From: CAYYNP01 sp964472545
GTDB lineage: Bacteria > Planctomycetota > Planctomycetia > Pirellulales > Thermoguttaceae
Reading direction: 5' to 3'
NCBI GenBank assembly: GCA_964472545.1
Contig: CAYYNP010000002.1
Coordinates: 1-64,000 of the forward strand
Length of the DNA: 64,000 nt
Made by a program: the position numbers and the translations under genes. The notes under the pieces were generated by a model. That model saw only the letters and a program-made list of their open reading frames with translations. It ran no database searches and was not told the origin of the DNA. Within the stretch, counting starts at the first letter, position 1. Each line of letters begins with the position of its first letter. Below are positions 26,901 to 34,379 of this stretch, one piece after another.

Positions 26901-27836
26901 CACGTCTACGGCAGCCTCCGCGACTTCTACGACGAAATGTCGTACGGCAGGATGGCCGTGTCGGGCGAGGTCTTCGATTGGGTCGAGTTGGCCGGGCATT
27001 ATGCCGACTACCGCGACGCCGGCTTCGGTTCGCGGATTGTCTCGGACGCGATGCTGACCGCCGTCCGCGATCGCTACGCTGCCGACGCCCTGGACGGGTT
27101 CGACTGTATCGCATTCGTCTGGGCCGGAACCACCGTCAAGCGAACCAGCTCGCTGTGGCCGATGCGCGTTTCGCTCAAAGAATCGCCCGACGTGGTGGCT
27201 TTCAAGATGGCCGAGTATCACCTGGGCGAGTTGTCGGCGATCGGCGTCGCCTGCCACGAGTTGGGTCATACGTTCGGCGTCAACGACAAGTACGGGCTGG
27301 GCGCCACGCGGAATCCGATCGGGCCGTGGTGCCTGATGGCCAAGGGAACCCACGGCGGCGAGCCTTCGGGGCGCCACCGGCCGTTTCACATGTGCGCCTG
27401 GTGCAAGATGGTCATCGGCTGGGTGAAACCGGCCGTCATCGATCCGTCGGATCCGCAGAAGCTCGCCCTGCGGCCCACGCTCTACGGTCCGGGCGAAGTG
27501 CTGCGTATTCTGCTCAAACCGGACGGAAGCGAATACCTGCTGTTGGAAAACCGTCGCCGTGAGGGATTTCAGACGGATCTCCCGTCACCGGGGCTGGTGG
27601 TTCTCAAAGTAGGGCCAAACGACCTCCCGGCCGCCCCGCAAACCCGAGTCCAACTCTTGCCGGCCCATGGCTTGCCCCCGCCGCGTCGTGGCGTACTTGC
27701 TGAAGTGTCGAAGGTCGCCTGGCCGCAAAGCGGCCGCTGCGAACTCGTGTTTGCCGGCGTGAGAATCTCGAACATCCGCCTGGTCGACGACGTTGTGTAT
27801 CTCGACGTGTCGGTCACGGACTCGGCGAATCGTTGA
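23964..27836 (+). CDS. Three-domain exported protein: esterase, M14 carboxypeptidase and M6-type metalloprotease
   Basis: 1290 residues, with GGAGGAGG upstream of the ATG. Residues 1-240 are an alpha/beta-hydrolase of the PHB-depolymerase/esterase type (nucleophile elbow GFSSGA near 133). A Pro/Ala-rich linker lies near 360. Residues 390-740 are an M14 zinc carboxypeptidase: GGLHGNE near 459, DLNRNFP near 608 and ELEAGRDE near 714. It contains an Asp-rich insert, DSDGDGRIDEDPYEDLDGDG near 527, that looks calcium-binding. Residues 930-1290 contain CHELGHTFGVNDKYG near 1096, the HExxHxxGxxD zinc signature of M6/immune-inhibitor-A-like peptidases. Probably a secreted enzyme for degrading polymers or glycoproteins. 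Confidence 0.8.
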   Translation: MSSLQLPILAWLALAGDPSGVFEHRLPDFDLETAGASYVVSLPDDYDSSKSWPVVLDFHGAISPRLKGANLVRERLWSRFTEKAPYIAVGINGRTRAWNMTEGEKGDRPLALAVLAAIRKEYSVDPKRIYLAGFSSGADFLCSGGLQLDGPFAGSLVVCPGPPNVVGLRNGELLKCKDRAFYFATGEEDYIRKNGAWQAFLTLDEAGARVMYREVPGKGHEMFDLDEYMRLFEYLELLAKPDAEVDNVSIARRAIGRKDYLLASTHLLRSQKAEAKQLLREVEARGKDLLKAAEQIDAAAMPGRAFEAWWHIRTQFHRFQPLAERAQAELDQLQQKIDARELYRSRREWLERRRDAPDAKQPAAPARPTPQPAARPPRPPRPWTAPKGVGADPQWTFDRYLTYDELAGRLRNLAQRYPHRAKLLSMGKSIEGRDLWVLEITDYQSGPPATKPAACVQGGLHGNEISSTMTVLYMAYQMAANPGRSRTVAKLAASTTFYAAPAVNPDAVYHYLAEPHSHWRPRFNYRPFDSDGDGRIDEDPYEDLDGDGEIGLMYQPDEDGDYTLEDGRLVRAAGQPRYKLVGREGIDNDDDGKFSEDPPGGVDLNRNFPVGFRARRSFGGSSGISAASEPETKAVVDFIRERPAVSLFLDYHNAAKCLFYWTGTEGETEAPLYEAIAARAQSRLGYTPRRLSHNGAGLTAAWAYGQQGIFALIVELEAGRDESNHDPDNAREGAFLPARPFQHPQLGNILIGNDSKKITKRNPHPRNILWQADRNWLWVREELGQLPRLELRNQKIERTADGFTVVGEIVNSGTLPTDSVVGRRDGRGFPITIKAEGASVCGTTTLEPLAGGEAHPFRIDVSDPAESVALVISHPRAGTARLPIAQPRSPTIPIRKTYEIEPGYVTTDRARLAGNAFYRDGVSSEERGPAFELKHRKSELRIAVLLGEWQDQRHKIDAAEFRRALFSNGDYTGRSATGQHVYGSLRDFYDEMSYGRMAVSGEVFDWVELAGHYADYRDAGFGSRIVSDAMLTAVRDRYAADALDGFDCIAFVWAGTTVKRTSSLWPMRVSLKESPDVVAFKMAEYHLGELSAIGVACHELGHTFGVNDKYGLGATRNPIGPWCLMAKGTHGGEPSGRHRPFHMCAWCKMVIGWVKPAVIDPSDPQKLALRPTLYGPGEVLRILLKPDGSEYLLLENRRREGFQTDLPSPGLVVLKVGPNDLPAAPQTRVQLLPAHGLPPPRRGVLAEVSKVAWPQSGRCELVFAGVRISNIRLVDDVVYLDVSVTDSANR

Positions 27837-27857
27837 TCATCGATTGAGGACCCAGCC

Positions 27858-30776
27858 ATGTATTCGATACCCCACGCCGCCATTCGGTTGCTCGCTTGCC
27901 TGCCGGCCATCCAGTGTTGTCTTTCGCACGAATGGGCCGGGGCATCGGAGACATCGGTCTCGCAAGATCGCGCCGATTCAATAGGTCGCCAAACCATCTC
28001 GCTGGCGGGAACCTGGCAATTCGCGCTGGATCCGGAGGACGTTGGCGTGGACCGGCAATGGTTTACGAAACACCTCGACGACACGGTCCGTTTGCCCGGC
28101 ACCACGGACGAGAACCACAAGGGCATCAGGAAGGACGAACAGTGCATCGATCGGCTCTCCCGAGTCTGGTATTGGAAAGGGCCGGCCTGGTATCAGCGTC
28201 GCGTGACGATTCCCGAGACATGGAAGGGCAAGCGGATTACTCTGCTCTTGGAGCGCACCAAACATACCCGGGTGTGGGTCGACGCGACGTTTTGCGGCGG
28301 CGACGACACGCTCAGCGCCCCGCAACGGTTCGACGTGACCGCGGCGATGACGCCGGGCGAGCATACGCTTACCGTGCTGGTCGACAACGCCAGGCTGCCG
28401 CCGGTGGGCCCGTCCCATGCGGTCGACGAACGGACCCAGACCAACTGGAACGGCATCGTCGGTAAGATAGAACTCCGCGCCACCGCCGGGGTTTGGCTGG
28501 ATGACGTGCAGGTCTATCCGGACGCCGAAAGGAAGCAAGCGGTCGTTCGCGCAGTGATCGGCAACGTCACCGCTAAGGCTGCGGCCGGCCGACTCACGAC
28601 GGGGTGCGAGAGCTACAACGTCGCCAAACCGTCAACTTTCGCCACGCAAACGTTCGAGGCCAAAGCCCCCGAACGAGAGAACGTCGTCGAGTTCACCTAC
28701 CAGCCGGGCGACGATGTGCCGCTCTGGGATGAATTCCAGCCGGCCATGCTCCGTTTGCATCTCGATCTTGAAACCACGGCCGACGGAGAGACGCATCACG
28801 ACCGGCGGTCCGTCAGCTTCGGCATGCGCAGTTTCACAAGGGCGCGGAACCGTTTGTTGATCAACGGCCGGCCGGTCTTTCTGCGGGGCAAGAACGACTG
28901 CTGCTTCTTCCCGCTGACCGGTTATCCGCCCATGGACAAGGCCGGATGGCTGCGGGTGTTGTCGATCGCCAAGTCGTACGGCATCAACCACTACCGCTTC
29001 CATTCCTGGTGTCCGCCGGAAGCCGCGTTCCAAGCGGCCGACGAATTGGGCGTCTACTTCCAAGCGGAGATTCCCAGCAAGCGCAGCGGTTATCAGGTGC
29101 CCGAGGACGAGCAGGCGGCCGTCCACAACATCGACCGGCTCGACGTGCAGGGCACCTTGCGGAAGAAGTCGCTCTACGAATACGCCAAGCGCGAGGGGGA
29201 ACTGATCTTCAAGGCCTTCGGCAATCACCCGTCGCTGGTCATGTTCACCCTCGGCAACGAGTTGGGCCGCAACCAGGGCATGTTCGACCTGGTCGCCCAC
29301 TTCAAACAGATCGACCCCCGGCACCTCTACGCCCAGGGGACCAACAACATGCATTGGAATCCCAGTCTGGCCGAGGGCGACCAGTTCTGGGTAACCGGCA
29401 AGACGACCAAGACGCTCCCGCTGCGCGGCTCATTCTCCACGCTCGACTTTCCCAACCCGCACATCGAGCACCGCCCGCCCTCGACGATGGTCGACTTCAG
29501 CGAGTCGATCAGCGGCGTTGCGGTTCCGGCGATCGGCCACGAGACCGGGCAGTTTCAAATCTATCCCGACTACCGGGAGATTCCCAAGTACACGGGCGTG
29601 CTTCGGGCGAGGAACCTGGAGGCCTTTCGCGAGCGGCTCGAGGAGGCGGGCATGCTCGACCAGGCACACGACTTCGTGCGTGCCTCCGGCGCGCTGTCGG
29701 CCATCTGTTACCGCGAAGATATCGAAACGGCCTTGAGAACACCCGACCTGGCCGGGTTCCAGTTGCTCGATCTGCAAGATTTTCCCGGCCAGGGCACGGC
29801 GCTGGTCGGCATGCTGAACGTGTTCATGCAGTCCAAGGGACTGATTACCCCCGAGGCGTGGCGTCGGTTCTGTTGCGAGACGGTTCCGCTGCTGCGGATG
29901 AAAAAGTACACCTGGACGACCGACGAGACGTTCATCGGCCGGGTGCAGATTGCCCACTACGGCCCGGCCGACCTGCCCGACGCCCGAGTAACGTGGACGG
30001 TCACCGGCAACGACGGGCGGAAGCTTGCCGCCGGTGCGTTCGACGCGGTGACCATCGAGCCGGGCAAGGTCTTCGAGGTCGACATGTTCTCGTTGCCCTT
30101 GGGCCGTATCGCGGCGCCGCAGAAGCTCGCGATCGCGGCGGCCATCGAAGGCACCGAGTATCGCAACGACTACGACATCTGGGTCTATCCTCCGAAGGTC
30201 GACACGAGCGTGCCAAAGGGCGTGCTGGTTGCCGATAGCTTCTCCGCGGCAGCAACCCGAGACCACCTCGCATCCGGCGGCACGGCCCTGCTGCTTCCCA
30301 GGTTGGATCAGTTGCCCCGCAGCGTCGGCGGCGGATTCCAGACCGACTTCTGGTCCCCGATGTTTATCGCGGCGGCCGAAAGGCGAGGCGCCGAAGTTCC
30401 GCCGGGAACCTTGGGCATTCTCTGTGACCCACAGACGCCGGCCCTGGCACGTTTCCCCACGGAGTTCCACGGCAACTGGCAGTGGTGGCACCTGGTGAAG
30501 AACTCGCGGCCGATCGTTCTGGACGATGCGCCGGACGGCTATCGCCCGATGGTTCAGGTGATCGACAATTTCGTCCGCAATCACAAGCTGGGGCTGATCG
30601 CCGAAACGAAGGTCGGCCGAGGCAAGATGTTGATTTGTGCCGTCGATCTGCTTGGTCAACGGGACAAGCCTGCGGCCCGCCAACTGCTGCACAGCCTGTT
30701 GGCGTATCTCGACTCGGCAGCGTTTGTTCCCAAGGCGGAGTTGGATGCCAAACTGCTCAACGAGCTACTCCCGTGA
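27858..30776 (+). CDS. Glycoside hydrolase family 2 protein
   Basis: 972 residues, Sec signal peptide (MYSIPHAAIRLLACLPAIQC). The order is typical of GH2: jelly-roll sugar-binding domain (ISLAGTWQFALDPEDVGVDR), Ig-like domain, then a TIM barrel. The probable acid/base is in FTLGNELGRNQG near residue 464. The probable nucleophile is near residue 560 in AIGHETGQF. Members include beta-galactosidases, glucuronidases and mannosidases; the substrate cannot be read from the sequence. It starts 22 bp after the peptidase gene and precedes the GH106-type genes, so it belongs to the same saccharide cluster. Confidence 0.85.
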   Translation: MYSIPHAAIRLLACLPAIQCCLSHEWAGASETSVSQDRADSIGRQTISLAGTWQFALDPEDVGVDRQWFTKHLDDTVRLPGTTDENHKGIRKDEQCIDRLSRVWYWKGPAWYQRRVTIPETWKGKRITLLLERTKHTRVWVDATFCGGDDTLSAPQRFDVTAAMTPGEHTLTVLVDNARLPPVGPSHAVDERTQTNWNGIVGKIELRATAGVWLDDVQVYPDAERKQAVVRAVIGNVTAKAAAGRLTTGCESYNVAKPSTFATQTFEAKAPERENVVEFTYQPGDDVPLWDEFQPAMLRLHLDLETTADGETHHDRRSVSFGMRSFTRARNRLLINGRPVFLRGKNDCCFFPLTGYPPMDKAGWLRVLSIAKSYGINHYRFHSWCPPEAAFQAADELGVYFQAEIPSKRSGYQVPEDEQAAVHNIDRLDVQGTLRKKSLYEYAKREGELIFKAFGNHPSLVMFTLGNELGRNQGMFDLVAHFKQIDPRHLYAQGTNNMHWNPSLAEGDQFWVTGKTTKTLPLRGSFSTLDFPNPHIEHRPPSTMVDFSESISGVAVPAIGHETGQFQIYPDYREIPKYTGVLRARNLEAFRERLEEAGMLDQAHDFVRASGALSAICYREDIETALRTPDLAGFQLLDLQDFPGQGTALVGMLNVFMQSKGLITPEAWRRFCCETVPLLRMKKYTWTTDETFIGRVQIAHYGPADLPDARVTWTVTGNDGRKLAAGAFDAVTIEPGKVFEVDMFSLPLGRIAAPQKLAIAAAIEGTEYRNDYDIWVYPPKVDTSVPKGVLVADSFSAAATRDHLASGGTALLLPRLDQLPRSVGGGFQTDFWSPMFIAAAERRGAEVPPGTLGILCDPQTPALARFPTEFHGNWQWWHLVKNSRPIVLDDAPDGYRPMVQVIDNFVRNHKLGLIAETKVGRGKMLICAVDLLGQRDKPAARQLLHSLLAYLDSAAFVPKAELDAKLLNELLP

Positions 30777-30915
30777 GGGCGCTCCGTGGGAAGGTCCCGG
30801 ATCACGCGTATGCGGAAGCGAACGGTACCCAACGGGCCCCGAGCCAACGAATGATGATGAATAGTCACGCCCGGCCCGGGGCCTCAATCCGATCAGAAGA
30901 GGGAGTCTGATTCAG

Positions 30916-33900
30916 ATGAAGATACAGCAGACCATTGCGTGTGTATGCACGCTCTTGTGCTGCCTCACGGCGGCCACTGCTTGCGCCGTCGAAGCGAGCG
31001 ATTTGGAGAAGACGTTTCAGGATCCGCCCGATTCGGCGAGGCCTTGGGTCTACTGGTACTGGATGCAGGCCAACGCCACCGGCGAAGGGATCACGCGAGA
31101 CCTCGAAGCGATGGCCGAGACGGGAATCGGCGGGGCCTTCCTGATGCCCATCGGGCACGCCGGTTCCAAGACCATCGCCGATCCGCCCGCCAACCCGCTT
31201 TCCGAACCTTGGTGGAAGCTGGTCATTCACGCCGCCAAGGAGGCCGACCGGGTTGGACTGCGTCTGGCGATGAACGCCTGCGACGGCTGGGCGCTGGCCG
31301 GCGGGCCGTGGATTGCGCCCGAGACGTCGATGCAGGAGGTCGTCACGACCACGCGGGTCGTCGACGGCGGCAGACCATTCGAGGGCAAGCTGGCGCAGCC
31401 GACGACGCGAAGCGACTACTATCGCGAGATTGCCGTCCTGGCCTGGCCGGCCGTCGAAGGCACCGGCGAGACATCCACGCAGCTTAAGCCGAAGGCCACG
31501 ACCAATATCCCCGGCCTCGATCCGCAACCGCTGGTCGAGGGTGCCGACAGGCCGCTGAGTTTGTCCGCGGAAGGGTGGATCCAGTATGAATTCGCCAAGC
31601 CGTTCACCTGCCGCTCGATCCGCATGTCGCCCGATCAGCGTGCGGCGTTTCAGCTTCATCGCGTCGAAGTGCTGGTCGGTGACGACGGCCGGGAGTTTCG
31701 CTCCCTCGGCCGGCTGAAGCCGACGCAATTTCACGGCTGGCAGGATGGAGGCATCGGCTGCACGCACGCCATCGCGGCAACCACCGGGCGGTACTTCCGT
31801 TTCGTGTTCGATCTGTCCGACACGCCCCGGCCTTCCGAGAACCATGAAGGAAGCAAAGCCCGCAATCGCAATCGACTGGCGGCCGGGCACATCGAACTTA
31901 GTTCCCAAGCGCGCATCCACCACTGGGAAGGCAAGGCCGGCTTCCGCTGGAGACGCAGCGACTGGACGAGCGAGGCCCAATGCCCGGACGACTTGTGCGT
32001 TCTCACCAACCGAACCGTCAACCTGACGGACAAGATGGACGCCGACGGCACACTGCGCTGGGCGTCGCCGCCGGGACGATGGACGATCCAGCGAATCGGC
32101 TACACGACCACCGGCGCGCGCAACGCGCCGGCCGGCACGGGCGCGGGCCTGGAATGCGACAAGTTCAATCCCGAGGCCGCCCGCACCCAGTTTGAAGGCT
32201 GGTTCGGCGAGGCACTCGATCGCGTCGGGCCGGAGCTTGCCGGCAAAACGCTGTGGCGCAACCACACCGACAGTTGGGAGGCCCGCAGCCAGAACTGGTC
32301 GCCTCGGTTCAGAGACGAGTTCATCCAGCGGCGGGGTTACGATCCGCTGCCGTGGCTGCCGGCGATGAGTGGAGTGCCGATCGGGTCGGCCGAACTCTCG
32401 GAACGATTTCTCTACGATCTGCGGCGCACCATTGCCGATCTGGTCTGCGACAATTTCTACGACCCCCTGGTGAAGATTGGACGCCGGCAAGACGCCGCCT
32501 TTAGCGCCGAGTGCATCGCACCGACGATGATGGCCGATGCCTTGCAGCACTTCAAATACGCCGACCTGCCCATGGGCGAGTTCTGGCTCAACAGTATCAA
32601 CCAGGACAAACCCAACGATATTCAGGACGCCGTTTGCGGCGGGCACATCTACGGCAAACGCATCATCGGCGCCGAAGCCTTCACGCAGAACCCGCTTCAC
32701 TGGAACGAGGACCCGTATTACCTCAAGCCGATGGGCGACTACAACTTGGCCAGAGGAATCAACCAGTTCGTGCTGCACGTCTGGGCCCACCAGGCATTCG
32801 ACAAAACGCCGGGGGTGACTTTGGACGCAATCGGCACCGTCTTCAGCGGGACACAGACCTGGCACAAGCCGGGCAAAGCGTGGTTCGACTACGTGCGGCG
32901 ATGCTCGGCCATGCTCCAAACGGGGCTGCCGGTGGCCGACGCCTGCTACTTCATCGGTGAAGAGCAACCGGCCCGCTCCTACCTGCGGCGCGATCTGCCG
33001 GTGCCGTTGCCTGATGGTCACGCCTACGACTGCATCAACCGCAATGCGCTGTTAACCCGTACGGCGGCAGAGAACGGGCGCCTTGTCCTGCCCGATGGTG
33101 TTTCCTATCGGCTGTTGGTGCTGCCGCCGACCAAACGGATGACGCCCGAGGTGGCAGAGAAGATCGGCGAACTCGCCACCGCCGGCGTACCGGTCATCGG
33201 TTCTCGGCCCACGCGGTCGATCAGTTTGACCGACTATCCGCAGTGCGACGAAAAGGTCCGCCGCATTGTGGGCGAATCGTGGGATTCCGTCCGGGCGGGC
33301 GTGACCACGCAAACGGTTCTTAGCAAGCTTGAACTGCCGCCAGACGTCGAGTTCGTAGGGGTCGACGTGACACCGGTTTTCCGTTCGGACATGGAGTACA
33401 CGTCGCCACCGTTCGCCTGGAACCATCGGCGGACCGGCGAGGCCGAGGTCTACTTCCTCTGCAGCCAGGAACGCCGCCTGCGCCAAGTGGACGTCGCATT
33501 CCGAGTCGTCGGCCGCGTACCGGAGTTGTGGGACGCGCAGACCGGCCAGATTCGCGATGCGGGTGTCTGGAGGCAGGAAGACGGCCGTACCGTAGTGCCG
33601 GTCCGTTTCGATCCGGCCGGGTCCGTCTTCGTCGTCTTTCGCCGCGCCGCTGCCGAGCAGGCCGATCCGGTCGCATCGATATCGCCGCTCGAGGCCCGCG
33701 TTCCGGAGAGTATGCCGCCGCTGTGGTTCGAGGACGGTCGCGGATGGGCATCGCAGAACGGAATCTGGAAGGTGACCCGCCAGTCGGGGAGAGCCGAGAG
33801 TGTTTCCGTCGATGACCTGCCTTTCCCACAGGTTGTCAACGGCCCCTGGACGGTCACCTTTCCTCCCAAGGGCGGCGCACCGAAGCGGGTTGAGTTGGCT

Positions 33901-34323
33901 GAGCTGCAATCGCTCAGCGAACACGAAGACCCGGGCGTAAAGCACTTCTCCGGAACGGCCACTTACACTTGCACGTTTGCACTGTCGAAGATGCAAGCGG
34001 GCGATCGATGGTTTCTCGATCTCGGCCGTGTAGCCAACCTTGCCGAGGTGACCGTCAACGGGAGACACCTCGGCGTGCTCTGGAAACCGCCGTTCGCCGT
34101 CGAGGTCACCGACGCCGTGCAACCGGGCACGAATACACTTTCTATCGACGTGACCAACACCTGGCGCAACCGCCTGATCGGCGATGCCGGCTTGCCGGCC
34201 GAGCAGCGCACCACGTGGACGTGGCACCGCGAAACGTGGTTTAGCCCCAAGACAAGCCTGGAACCGGCCGGCCTGATCGGCCCCGTCATACTGAGAACGG
34301 CCCGAGGGGTGAAGATGAAGTAG
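30916..34323 (+). CDS. GH106-type alpha-L-rhamnosidase-like protein
   Basis: 1135 residues with a signal peptide. The N-terminus LEKTFQDPPDSARPWVYWYW, followed by MQANATGEGITRDLEAMAE and GIGGAFLMPIG, is the hallmark of GH106-type glycosyl hydrolases. A GWQDGGIGCTHAIAATTGRY segment near residue 273 belongs to a carbohydrate-binding insert, and a beta-sandwich module covers the C-terminus (GTATYTCTFALSKM onward). GH106 enzymes release alpha-L-rhamnose from polysaccharides or glycosides. It is flanked by GH2 and a second GH106-like gene on the same strand. A 51-bp piece of this gene is duplicated at 37053. Confidence 0.8.
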   Translation: MKIQQTIACVCTLLCCLTAATACAVEASDLEKTFQDPPDSARPWVYWYWMQANATGEGITRDLEAMAETGIGGAFLMPIGHAGSKTIADPPANPLSEPWWKLVIHAAKEADRVGLRLAMNACDGWALAGGPWIAPETSMQEVVTTTRVVDGGRPFEGKLAQPTTRSDYYREIAVLAWPAVEGTGETSTQLKPKATTNIPGLDPQPLVEGADRPLSLSAEGWIQYEFAKPFTCRSIRMSPDQRAAFQLHRVEVLVGDDGREFRSLGRLKPTQFHGWQDGGIGCTHAIAATTGRYFRFVFDLSDTPRPSENHEGSKARNRNRLAAGHIELSSQARIHHWEGKAGFRWRRSDWTSEAQCPDDLCVLTNRTVNLTDKMDADGTLRWASPPGRWTIQRIGYTTTGARNAPAGTGAGLECDKFNPEAARTQFEGWFGEALDRVGPELAGKTLWRNHTDSWEARSQNWSPRFRDEFIQRRGYDPLPWLPAMSGVPIGSAELSERFLYDLRRTIADLVCDNFYDPLVKIGRRQDAAFSAECIAPTMMADALQHFKYADLPMGEFWLNSINQDKPNDIQDAVCGGHIYGKRIIGAEAFTQNPLHWNEDPYYLKPMGDYNLARGINQFVLHVWAHQAFDKTPGVTLDAIGTVFSGTQTWHKPGKAWFDYVRRCSAMLQTGLPVADACYFIGEEQPARSYLRRDLPVPLPDGHAYDCINRNALLTRTAAENGRLVLPDGVSYRLLVLPPTKRMTPEVAEKIGELATAGVPVIGSRPTRSISLTDYPQCDEKVRRIVGESWDSVRAGVTTQTVLSKLELPPDVEFVGVDVTPVFRSDMEYTSPPFAWNHRRTGEAEVYFLCSQERRLRQVDVAFRVVGRVPELWDAQTGQIRDAGVWRQEDGRTVVPVRFDPAGSVFVVFRRAAAEQADPVASISPLEARVPESMPPLWFEDGRGWASQNGIWKVTRQSGRAESVSVDDLPFPQVVNGPWTVTFPPKGGAPKRVELAELQSLSEHEDPGVKHFSGTATYTCTFALSKMQAGDRWFLDLGRVANLAEVTVNGRHLGVLWKPPFAVEVTDAVQPGTNTLSIDVTNTWRNRLIGDAGLPAEQRTTWTWHRETWFSPKTSLEPAGLIGPVILRTARGVKMK

Positions 34324-34379
34324 AGACGGCGGATCGCGTCAAGCCCATGCACGCAATGAACGAGAAAGGACAACCACGA

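Noticed and set aside
24465..27389. Very long minus-strand open frame (974 codons)
   Set aside because: It is antisense to the esterase/peptidase gene, lacks recognisable domains, and such long shadow frames are expected at this GC content.
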